DNA of 43,505 nt from the NCBI GenBank assembly GCA_015485715.1, contig WFTA01000003.1, positions 1 to 43,505 of the forward strand. Direction: 5' to 3'. Made by a program: the position numbers and the translations under genes. This DNA is from Patescibacteria group bacterium (GTDB lineage Bacteria; Patescibacteriota; Patescibacteriia; WFTA01; S139-112). Below the pieces are notes generated by a model that did no database searches, was not told the origin of the DNA, and saw nothing but the letters and a program-made list of their open reading frames with translations. Below are positions 37,568-43,505 of the stretch, one piece after another (the stretch's first letter is position 1; every line of letters starts with the position of its first letter).

Positions 37568-38464
37568 TTAGTCTTTAATTTTATCCATAATGCGAAGTGT
37601 TTTTTTAAAGAGAGATCTGGCTTCTTTGTAGCCAAGTACTTTTTCAACCTCATCTTTTTCAAACCACTGTGCGTCTTTTACAGTAACACTATCTTCATAT
37701 TTAATATCTTTTTGGCCAGTTTCAGCCAAGTAATAAAGAATTCTTTTCCTATAAGGTGGCTGTTTGGGCTGATTGACTGTAACATCAAGATAATCTATGT
37801 ATTTTTTAATATTAAGTTTTTTGATATTAGTCTCCTCTTCCACCTCTCTTTCTATAGCTTCTTTGATGGTTTCATTAGGGTTTTCAAGACCTATTTTACC
37901 TTTAGGAAACGTCCATTTATCAATAGCATCTTTTATTAGTACAAAAAATATTTTATCTCCTTCTTTTCTGTATACTACGGCACCTACAGATACTTCTTTG
38001 ATGTTTGAGGAGATGTTGATATCGTGGAGTCTTTTGTTAATATCTTCAACTGAGGTGGTAATATCTTTATATATAGATCCCAGTACTCCATTGATAAATC
38101 TATAAGAAGAATCACCGCCAAATGATTTTGCCAGTTCTATAGATTCATCTATAGCCACTTTAGGAGGAACCTCAGGACTAAAATAAAGCTCGTATATACC
38201 AATTCTGAGGATATTCCTATCTATGATTGTGATTTTTTCAATAGGCCATTCTGGTGCATACTTTTCTATTATCTGGTCTATTTCATTTATTTTATCTATA
38301 ATACCTCCCAGAAGTGATTGGGTAAAATTTTTCTCTTTAAAATTGGGTGCAAAGTCTTTTAAATTTTTTTCCAAGAGTTTCTCAGGTGACTGATTTTTTT
38401 TATTAAAATCCCATTCAAACAATGTTTGTAAAACCACTGTTCTTCCTAAATGTCTTCCAGACAT
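37568..38464 (-). CDS. nusB: Fusion of transcription factor NusB and a NUDIX hydrolase domain
   Basis: 298 residues. Residues 1-135 are NusB: Arg-x-x-x-Leu-Gln-Thr-Leu-Phe-Glu-Trp at the start, Ile-x-x-Ile-Asp-Arg-Asn-Ile-Leu-Arg-Ile-Gly-Ile-Tyr-Glu-Leu in the middle, and Ile-Asp-Glu-Ser-Ile-Glu-Leu-Ala-Lys-x-Phe-Gly-Gly...Phe-Ile-Asn-Gly-Val-Leu at the end. After a linker, residues 155-298 are a NUDIX domain: Gly-x5-Glu-x7-Arg-Glu-Val-x-Glu-Glu-Thr, the Nudix box with Thr for the last Gly, and Trp-Thr-Phe-Pro-Lys-Gly-Lys before it. NusB joins the antitermination complex on rRNA operons; the NUDIX part may hydrolyse a nucleoside diphosphate derivative. Both halves look intact. Lies between rpmF and rnc. 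Confidence 0.9.
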   Translation of the reverse strand: MSGRHLGRTVVLQTLFEWDFNKKNQSPEKLLEKNLKDFAPNFKEKNFTQSLLGGIIDKINEIDQIIEKYAPEWPIEKITIIDRNILRIGIYELYFSPEVPPKVAIDESIELAKSFGGDSSYRFINGVLGSIYKDITTSVEDINKRLHDINISSNIKEVSVGAVVYRKEGDKIFFVLIKDAIDKWTFPKGKIGLENPNETIKEAIEREVEEETNIKKLNIKKYIDYLDVTVNQPKQPPYRKRILYYLAETGQKDIKYEDSVTVKDAQWFEKDEVEKVLGYKEARSLFKKTLRIMDKIKD

Positions 38465-38474
38465 AATTAAAAAA

Positions 38475-38687
38475 TTAATGATGTTTATGTGCTAATTTTT
38501 TTTGTACTTTTTTGGCTGTATTTATAACCTCCTTCCCTTTGTATTTGCCGCAATTTTGACACGCTATATGAGGCATCTTAGGTGTTTTGCATTCAGGACA
38601 GGGAAAAAGAGTAGATGGTTTTATGTGTTTATTTGCTCTTGCTCTTCTAACTTTAGAGCGTGATCTTCTTTTTGCTGGTACTGACAT
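38475..38687 (-). CDS. rpmF: 50S ribosomal protein L32
   Basis: 70 residues. Starts Met-Ser-Val-Pro-Ala-Lys-Arg-Arg-Ser, very close to the usual Ala-Val-Pro-Lys-Arg-Arg opening, with a zinc ribbon (Cys-Pro-Glu-Cys, about 29-32, and Cys-Gln-Asn-Cys, about 43-46). Part of the large subunit. First gene of the rpmF, nusB-nudix, rnc operon, with 10 bases before the next gene. A promoter and a structured leader lie upstream. Confidence 0.94.
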   Translation of the reverse strand: MSVPAKRRSRSKVRRARANKHIKPSTLFPCPECKTPKMPHIACQNCGKYKGKEVINTAKKVQKKLAHKHH

Positions 38688-38718
38688 ATTTATATTTTAC
38701 TTATAAGACAGATTTAAA

Positions 38719-38759
38719 GCTTGATTGTGCAATAAAAAAATATTGCCTTTCAATCAAGC
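38719..38759 (-). promoter_or_regulatory. Stem-loop in the rpmF leader
   Basis: GCTTGATTG (38719-38727) pairs with CAATCAAGC (38751-38759); after a bulge GCAATA pairs with TATTGC around six A (plus strand). On the rpmF transcript the loop is a U run. It lies 32 bases before the start codon and could be a binding site for feedback by a ribosomal protein; which one is unknown. Confidence 0.55.
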
Positions 38760-38782
38760 CTTAAATCGCTAAATGCATATTA

Positions 38783-38812
38783 ATAATAGCAGAATTGACC
38801 TGTATATGTCAA
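38783..38812 (-). promoter_or_regulatory. Promoter of the rpmF operon
   Basis: Read on the minus strand: TTGACA (38812-38807), an 18-base spacer and TATTAT (38788-38783). The predicted start near 38776 gives a leader of about 90 bases that includes the stem-loop. The -35 is also one arm of a TTGAC-N8-GTCAA dyad (38795-38812). Confidence 0.65.
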
Positions 38813-39159
38813 GCCTATAGGCGCACATTCTGATAAGTGCCAAACCCAAAATCCCGAAAACAACCAAAGACAATTCTCCAATTTTCAATAACTAATTTAC
38901 AATGAATTTACAATGATTTAATGTTTTAATGGTTTAGACTATAAGACTGATGTATGCTGCAGTATTGGGGAATTTAATTCATTGGAAAATTAAGGAATTA
39001 ATTGTAAATTGAAAATTCGTAAATCGGATAATTTGTTGTTATTGTTTAGGATTTAGAATTTAGTATTTAGAATTTCTCAATGTAAAGCTGTTGTTGCAGG
39101 ATTGGCAGGTTTTGGTTTGAGTATTTGGCATAAATAAGGTGAGTTAAATGTTAAAATAA
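38813..39159. repeat. Gene-free gap with mosaic intergenic repeat
   Basis: Holds the 111-base unit (38900-39010) and an AT-rich TTTAGAATTTAGTATTT tail (39019-39077), which matches 3956-4023 in its AATTCGTAAAT-GGATAATTTGTTGTTATT part. The GTCGTATGAC core is absent from this copy. The remaining 80 bases show nothing I can name. Confidence 0.8.
38900..39010 (+). repeat. 111-base repeat, inverted partner of 10329-10439
   Basis: Gap-free match to the reverse complement of 10329-10439 with seven differences. The two copies are 28 kb apart in opposite orientation. Confidence 0.88.
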
Positions 39160-39188
39160 AAAAACACAGATTTAGAGTCTGTGTTTTT
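39160..39188 (-). terminator. Terminator of gyrA
   Basis: AAAAACACAGA and TCTGTGTTTTT pair over 11 bases around TTTAGAG. On the minus strand the stem is followed by a seven-T run. It lies 107 bases past the gyrA stop; nothing else of note lies between. Confidence 0.85.
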
Positions 39189-39294
39189 ATCATAGTGAAA
39201 TGGTTCTGATTTCATAATTTTGTTTTTACAAGACATAAAAATTGTCGTTATCATGATGTGGATGTATAAATCTATTTTATCAAGAGAGAACACT

Positions 39295-41790
39295 CTATAC
39301 AATAGTGACACTGGCTACTTTGTCGTCTGATATTTTAAATTTCATAAGCCTTACTCCTTGAGTTGCTCTTCCCAGAACTGGGATTGATTTTAAGCTTATT
39401 CTTATTACTTGTCCTTTTTGGGATATGATGATAAGATCTCCTTTTTTGCTTTCAAGAATTTTCTCCATGTTGATTATAAAACCTGCTACTAATTTTCCGG
39501 TTTTTGAGGTAATGGATGCTGTTTTAATACCAGAACCTCCTCTGGATTGAATTCTGTAATCTTTTAGTTTACTCATTTTACCAAAACCATTTTCAGATAT
39601 GACTAAGAAAGTGGAGTTTTTTACATCATTTTTTGATACCACTCCCATACCTACCACAAAATCTCCTTTTTTGAGTCTGATACCTCTTACACCCGCAGCC
39701 TGTCTGCCCATGCTTCTTATATTTTTTTCATCGAACATAATAGCCTGTCCGTTGGCTGATACAATCATAACAAGATCTGATTTTTTGACAGTCTCTACCC
39801 ACTTGAGCTCATCTTGATTGTTTAATCTGATGGCAATAAGTCCTGATCTTCTTACATTTTTAAACTGGTCAAAAGATACTTTTTTGACGGTTCCTTCTTT
39901 GGTTACCATTATCAGATATTCTTTAGCAGCGTTTTTACTAACAGTGAGTATGGAGGTTGGATATTCATTGGGATCAAGTTGGAGAAAGTTTACGATAGCC
40001 TGTCCTTTGGCGGTTCTTGATGATACTGGTATTTCATATGCCTTTATTTGAAAAACCCTTCCTCTATTAGTAAAAAAGAGCACATCTTTGTGAGTTGTTG
40101 TTGATATAAAATGGCTTACTGTGTCTTCCTCATTGGTAGTCAGACCTATGATGCCTTTTCCTCCTCTGGTTTGTGTTTTGAATGTATCAGGTGATAGCCT
40201 TTTTATGTATCCATCTTTAGTCATGATTATAATGGTATTTTCATCAGGGATAAGATCTTCCTGACTGAATTTATCAACAGGCTGAGAAAATACTTTGGTC
40301 CTTCTTTCATCGCCGTATTTTTCTTTTATTTCCTGAAGTTCTTCTTTGATAACTTCATTCATCTTTTTTTGACTTTTAAGCAAGCCTTCAAGATATTTGA
40401 TATATTTTCTTTTTTCTTTGAGTTCTGTTTCTATTTTTAATCTTTCCAAACTTGCAAGTTGTCTGAGTTTCATCTCCAATATGGCCTGAGCTTGAAGTTC
40501 CGTAAGTTTGAATTTCTTAACAAGTTTTGCTTTGGCATCATCATTGTCTTTTGCAGATTTAATAGTCTTAATCACTGCATCTATTTTGTTTAGTGCCAGC
40601 ATTAATCCTTCCAAAATATGGGCCCTTTCTTTGGCTTTTTGAAGCTCGTACTCTGATCTTCTTTTGATAACTGTCTGTCTGTGTTTGATAAACTCAAAAA
40701 GTATTGATTTTAAGTCCAATACTTGCGGTTTGATCCCGTCAACAAGAGCAACCATATTGAAGTTAAAAGTATCCTGAAGCTGGGTGTATTTATACAGTTG
40801 ATTAAGGATTTTTTTAGGATATGCTCCTTTTTTGAGTTCTATTACAATCCTCATTCCTTCCCTGTCAGATTCATCTCTGAGGTCTTTGATGTGGTCTATC
40901 TTTTTGTTTTTTACGAGTTCAGCAATTTTTTCAAGCAGGGTAGCTTTGTTTACTTGATATGGAAGTTCTGTTATAACGATATCATATTCTCCTTTTTTGT
41001 TTTTTCTTTCTACAATTTCAGATACAGCTCTCATTACAATCCTGCCTCTCCCAGTAGAATATGCCTCCTTAATAGCCTCAACATCAAATATGTGCCCGCC
41101 TGTTGGAAAGTCAGGACCTTGAATATATTTCATAAGATCATCTACCAGAGCTGTGGGATTGTCAATAAGGAAGCAGATTGCATCCACAACCTCGACTAGA
41201 TTATGGGGTGGTATGTTGGTTGCCATTCCAACTGCAATACCCACTGTTCCATTAATAAGCAATTGTGGTATTTTAGCAGGCAGAACTTTTGGCTCTTTTT
41301 GAGTCGCATCATAATTAGGAGAAAAATCAACTGTATCTTTTTCAATATCAGCAAGCATTTCCTCTGCCAAAGGCATTAGCTTTACTTCTGTATATCTCAT
41401 GGCAGCAGCACTATCGCCATCTATAGATCCGAAGTTTCCCTGCCCCCATACCAGAGGATAGCGCATATTGAAATTCTGTGCCATTCTGACCAAAGAGTCG
41501 TATATAGCTGCATCTCCGTGAGGATGATACTTGGCCATTACCTGCCCTACAACTGTTGCTGATTTCCTGAATTTTGCATTTGACCTGAGACCTATCTCCC
41601 ACATGGAGTAGAGTATTCTTCTGTGTACAGGCTTGAGGCCGTCTCTTACATCAGGAAGTGCACGCGATACTATAACTGACATCGCATAGTCAAGATATGA
41701 TTTTTCCATTTCTTCTACAATTGGAACGAATTCAACTTTTCCTATATTATTATCTTCAGTTGTTGTCTGTTCTTGTTTCTTTTTAGCCAT
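39295..41790 (-). CDS. gyrA: DNA gyrase subunit A
   Basis: 831 residues from the Met at 41790. Topoisomerase IIA breakage-reunion domain with Arg-Ala-Leu-Pro-Asp-Val-Arg-Asp-Gly-Leu-Lys-Pro-Val-His-Arg-Arg and catalytic Tyr133 in Ala-Ala-Met-Arg-Tyr-Thr-Glu. The C-terminal beta-pinwheel carries a GyrA box Gln-Thr-Arg-Gly-Gly-Lys-Gly, which marks gyrase rather than topoisomerase IV. It introduces negative supercoils with GyrB. The residue matching Escherichia coli Ser83 is Ala94 (His-Pro-His-Gly-Asp-Ala), as in mycobacteria, where it lowers quinolone sensitivity. A start at 41832 is possible but adds a poorly conserved 14-residue extension. It runs from a single-gene unit with its own terminator. 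Confidence 0.96.
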   Translation of the reverse strand: MAKKKQEQTTTEDNNIGKVEFVPIVEEMEKSYLDYAMSVIVSRALPDVRDGLKPVHRRILYSMWEIGLRSNAKFRKSATVVGQVMAKYHPHGDAAIYDSLVRMAQNFNMRYPLVWGQGNFGSIDGDSAAAMRYTEVKLMPLAEEMLADIEKDTVDFSPNYDATQKEPKVLPAKIPQLLINGTVGIAVGMATNIPPHNLVEVVDAICFLIDNPTALVDDLMKYIQGPDFPTGGHIFDVEAIKEAYSTGRGRIVMRAVSEIVERKNKKGEYDIVITELPYQVNKATLLEKIAELVKNKKIDHIKDLRDESDREGMRIVIELKKGAYPKKILNQLYKYTQLQDTFNFNMVALVDGIKPQVLDLKSILFEFIKHRQTVIKRRSEYELQKAKERAHILEGLMLALNKIDAVIKTIKSAKDNDDAKAKLVKKFKLTELQAQAILEMKLRQLASLERLKIETELKEKRKYIKYLEGLLKSQKKMNEVIKEELQEIKEKYGDERRTKVFSQPVDKFSQEDLIPDENTIIIMTKDGYIKRLSPDTFKTQTRGGKGIIGLTTNEEDTVSHFISTTTHKDVLFFTNRGRVFQIKAYEIPVSSRTAKGQAIVNFLQLDPNEYPTSILTVSKNAAKEYLIMVTKEGTVKKVSFDQFKNVRRSGLIAIRLNNQDELKWVETVKKSDLVMIVSANGQAIMFDEKNIRSMGRQAAGVRGIRLKKGDFVVGMGVVSKNDVKNSTFLVISENGFGKMSKLKDYRIQSRGGSGIKTASITSKTGKLVAGFIINMEKILESKKGDLIIISQKGQVIRISLKSIPVLGRATQGVRLMKFKISDDKVASVTIV

Positions 41791-41828
41791 AGGTTTTATT
41801 GTATATTTTTTAATTATAATTTGCAATA

Positions 41829-42245
41829 TCAATTTGATGGATTTGTAGAGGTTGGTGTTGTTGTGGAAATTTGTTCTCCTATTTTTTCTATTAGTGTATT
41901 GATAATTGTTGTGGTTGGTGTTGTTGTGGCTTGCTCTGTATTTACTACAGTAATAGTTGTTTTCTTGATTTGTTGTGCTTTTTGGATGACTTTGTTTAAT
42001 TGTTTTTTAATTGTTTTTATTTCATTCTCAGCATCGATAATTTTAAATGACTGGGAATCACTGCGAATTTTTTTGATATTAATTAATATATCCCATGCAG
42101 CAATCACTGATGTTAAAACAACAGCAATTATTATAAATATTGTAAGATATCTATGCTTTGCTGCACTGGTTTGTCTGGATATGGGGTGACGAGATTTTGG
42201 GGTTTTTTGATTTTTTAATTTTTTTATAGAATCAATATCAGTCAT
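41829..42245 (-). CDS. Small membrane protein with coiled coil and Thr/Pro tail
   Basis: 138 residues from the Met at 42245. A basic N-terminus (1-32), one membrane helix (about 34-56), a helical segment with heptad-like spacing (about 65-100, Lys/Ile/Glu-rich), and a low-complexity outside tail with Thr-Thr-Thr-Pro-Thr-Thr and Ser-Thr-Thr-Thr-Pro-Thr-Ser. The layout recalls septum or envelope scaffold proteins such as FtsL-like ones, but no family is recognised. It ends 38 bases before the gyrA start and probably shares its transcript. Met 42278 is upstream but less likely. Confidence 0.6.
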   Translation of the reverse strand: MTDIDSIKKLKNQKTPKSRHPISRQTSAAKHRYLTIFIIIAVVLTSVIAAWDILINIKKIRSDSQSFKIIDAENEIKTIKKQLNKVIQKAQQIKKTTITVVNTEQATTTPTTTIINTLIEKIGEQISTTTPTSTNPSN

Positions 42246-42300
42246 ATTTATTTGTAAATTACATATTAATTTTAGCATAATTTATTATATATTAAAAAGC

Positions 42301-42359
42301 TTGACAAAATAGGAAAAATAGTGTATACTTAAGATAGTATACTGGAATAGTGGTATACT
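42301..42359 (+). promoter_or_regulatory. Consensus promoter with GTATACT repeats
   Basis: TTGACA (42301-42306), a 17-base spacer and TATACT (42324-42329), the best promoter in the window. GTATACT occurs three times: overlapping the -10 (42323-42329), at 42337-42343 and at 42353-42359. GTATAC is self-complementary, so these may be operator half-sites around the transcript start (about 42336). Confidence 0.75.
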
Positions 42360-42396
42360 TTAAAAACACTAAAATAAAACAAAAATAAAAACAAAA

Positions 42397-42474
42397 ATGA
42401 TGTCAACAAATATACAATTTATATATTTGTTATCAAAATATACCCATTTTTTGGGTATTTTTTTATTTATATAA
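42397..42474 (+). CDS. Possible 25-residue leader peptide
   Basis: An ATG-initiated frame (two Met codons in tandem) of 25 codons runs through the terminator hairpin and stops 23 bases before the MerR-like start. The predicted peptide is hydrophobic (Ile, Leu, Phe). It could be a leader peptide that couples translation to termination, or chance. There is no ribosome binding site. Confidence 0.25.
   Translation: MMSTNIQFIYLLSKYTHFLGIFLFI
42405..42465 (+). terminator. Leader hairpin plus intrinsic terminator before the MerR-like gene
   Basis: First an AACAAATATA/TATATTTGTT stem of 10 pairs (42405-42414, 42422-42431), then ATACCCA/TGGGTAT (42440-42446, 42452-42458) with a TTTTT loop and a T run to 42464. 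The consensus promoter at 42301 thus makes a transcript of about 130 bases that is expected to end here, before the gene. It is either an attenuator or the end of a small RNA. Confidence 0.7.
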
Positions 42475-42497
42475 TTAATTTGTATATTATACGAACT

Positions 42498-42914
42498 ATG
42501 ATAGCAGGATATTATAGAATTAGCGATATATTAAAGAGAATAGACAGAAACAAAACTACTCTGCTTAGATGGGAAGAGATGGGTCTTATCCCAAAAGCAC
42601 GACGCGATTCACGCGGCTGGAGATATTACACTGCTGAAGAAGTTGAATATATAGTACGTCTTGTAAAGGAGACTAATTATTTCCAAGACATATTACACAC
42701 AAACAGAACTGATGCTGCAGATTTGGATCAATATCACAATAGCAAACCAAATCCGCCATCAAAAGATATTCCAGATAATGAGTGGGATAACAGTGGTGAT
42801 CTGGCAGCTTCAACTGCTTCCAATGGTCAGGACACTGCAAATGAGAATACACAAAATCCGCAGGACAAGGTTTTGATTTCTCAGTTGACCAAGAATAATG
42901 ATTTGTATATATGA
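42498..42914 (+). CDS. MerR-type HTH regulator, short
   Basis: 138 residues from Met 42498 (a frame from 42480 adds six). Tyr-Tyr-Arg-Ile-Ser-Asp-Ile-Leu...Thr-Leu-Leu-Arg-Trp-Glu-Glu-Met-Gly-Leu-Ile-Pro-Lys-Ala-Arg-Arg-Asp-Ser-Arg-Gly-Trp-Arg-Tyr-Tyr is the winged helix-turn-helix of MerR proteins (residues about 4-45). There is no long coiled coil or Cys metal site. The C-terminal half (60-138) is Asn/Asp/Pro/Gln-rich and probably disordered, so the effector is unknown. The 18 bases before the ATG match the copB promoter region exactly. Its stop overlaps the next start (ATGA). Confidence 0.82.
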   Translation: MIAGYYRISDILKRIDRNKTTLLRWEEMGLIPKARRDSRGWRYYTAEEVEYIVRLVKETNYFQDILHTNRTDAADLDQYHNSKPNPPSKDIPDNEWDNSGDLAASTASNGQDTANENTQNPQDKVLISQLTKNNDLYI

Positions 42915-43505
42915 GAAGCCATATTTCCAAATACAGCAGAGTTTATATGTTTGGGTTTATTGTTGTGGTGAGTTTTGCTGTTCTAATTTTAAATATTGTA
43001 GAGTTAAATAATTATATTTTAAATCCGTCCAAGGAAGCAGCGCAAAAAAGAGAGGAAGCCTTAGAGACAGCAGAACAGATAGAAGATTTTCAAATTGAAT
43101 ATCAGAAGAGTCTTGATACAGATCAGGATGGATTATCTGATTTTGAGGAGCTAAATATTTACAATACATCACCTTATCTTCCTGACACAGATTCAGATGG
43201 TATATCAGATAAGGAAGAAATAGATCAGGGAACAGATCCTAATTGTCCCAAAGGAGAAAATTGTGATGTGGCTGTTCCTGAAGATGGCAGTGAAGAAGAA
43301 ATTTTTAGTGATATAAAGCCTGATGATGGCGCACAATTTGATAATCCTTTTGCCGGAATGGATCTGGAAAATCCTGATCCACAGAGATTAAGAGAGATAC
43401 TGCTTGATACAGGACAACTTACCAAAGAGCAGCTTGATCAGGTAGATGACGCTACCTTGTTGGAGATATACAGACAGGTTATAGAGGAAGTAGATCAAAA
43501 TGTAA
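42911..43505 (+). CDS. Membrane-anchored protein with calcium-type (thrombospondin-3-like) repeats, partial
   Basis: The first 198 codons; the gene runs off the window. A short N-terminus, a membrane helix (about 12-30), a Glu/Ala-rich helical segment (45-72), then Asp-x-Asp-x-Asp-Gly-x-x-Asp loops (Asp-Thr-Asp-Gln-Asp-Gly-Leu-Ser-Asp and Asp-Thr-Asp-Ser-Asp-Gly-Ile-Ser-Asp) with Thr-Ser-Pro and Thr-Asp-Pro-Asn turns, the usual form of thrombospondin type 3 calcium repeats, and an acidic Asp/Glu stretch. Such proteins are common on CPR surfaces. The start overlaps the MerR-like stop by four bases, so the two are co-translated and the regulator may serve this surface protein. Confidence 0.75.
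   Translation, partial: MRSHISKYSRVYMFGFIVVVSFAVLILNIVELNNYILNPSKEAAQKREEALETAEQIEDFQIEYQKSLDTDQDGLSDFEELNIYNTSPYLPDTDSDGISDKEEIDQGTDPNCPKGENCDVAVPEDGSEEEIFSDIKPDDGAQFDNPFAGMDLENPDPQRLREILLDTGQLTKEQLDQVDDATLLEIYRQVIEEVDQNV

Noticed and set aside
1..43505. Alternative genetic code with UGA as Gly (as in Absconditabacteria)
   Set aside because: Several intact genes end in TGA at the expected length (DUF4340, SpoU methyltransferase), and no conserved protein needs an in-frame TGA.
1..43505. CRISPR arrays, tRNA and rRNA genes
   Set aside because: No regularly spaced direct repeats, no cloverleaf with conserved tRNA positions and no rRNA-like sequence was found by reading. The three-way junction at 27875 lacks tRNA features.

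Overview
This is an AT-rich, gene-dense bacterial window. It most likely comes from a member of the Candidate Phyla Radiation (Patescibacteria). The grounds are indirect. They are a secreted S-layer-like protein with the N-terminal 'Y-x-x-x-x-G-x-K-R-x-F' repeat module, ECF sigma factors each paired with a DUF5667-type membrane partner, a NusB-NUDIX fusion, cytochrome b5 and DsbA-like single-TM proteins, and start codons almost without Shine-Dalgarno sequences. Genes end in TAA, TAG and TGA, so the standard bacterial code applies, not the UGA=Gly code of Absconditabacteria and Gracilibacteria. The phylum is an inference; a marker tree would settle it.

Layout. 0-3.3 kb: end of an ABC ATPase, a fused GldF-GldG permease/auxiliary protein and a DUF4340 protein. 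3.3-4.0 kb: a non-coding block of intergenic repeats. 4.0-10.2 kb: housekeeping genes (YkuK-like, pyrD, DsbA-like, HD protein, rplY, prfA-prmC). 10.6-13.8 kb: uvrA and a small unknown protein. 13.8-19.7 kb: a copper/thiol island. It opens with a near-ideal promoter whose -10 is covered by a CsoR-type operator, followed by a CsoR-like repressor with an altered metal site. Then come a small Cys/His membrane protein, a DUF411 copper protein, two Cys-motif membrane proteins, a Met-rich SHOCT protein, a rhodanese, a CcdA/DsbD-like electron carrier, a thioredoxin-fold protein, a DUF5676-like protein and a DUF302 protein, and a strong terminator. 19.7-27.7 kb: two ECF sigma/anti-sigma pairs flank a CopB-type copper ATPase, a Cys-rich tyrosine-recombinase-like protein lacking several catalytic residues, a second DUF5676-like protein, a cytochrome b5 and a small HTH regulator with tandem operators. 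27.7-31.8 kb: the large S-layer-like gene with a highly structured leader. 31.8-36.8 kb: a beta-CASP nuclease, a membrane protein, ligA and a SpoU methyltransferase. 36.9-38.7 kb (minus strand): rpmF, nusB-nudix and rnc. 39.3-42.2 kb: gyrA and a small membrane protein. 42.3-43.5 kb: a promoter/terminator leader, a MerR-like gene and the start of a membrane-anchored calcium-repeat protein that leaves the window.

The most interesting unit is the 13.8-25.8 kb island. Copper sensing (CsoR-like), envelope copper binding (DUF411, Met-rich SHOCT, two proteins whose predicted mature N-terminus is His), electron delivery across the membrane (CcdA-like, rhodanese, thioredoxin fold) and efflux (CopB) are packed together. 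An octamer, AAAGGTCG, recurs in five intergenic spots on the same strand in and just after this region. One family of mosaic intergenic repeats occupies four of the long gene-free gaps, including the leader between the copper-responsive promoter and its repressor gene.
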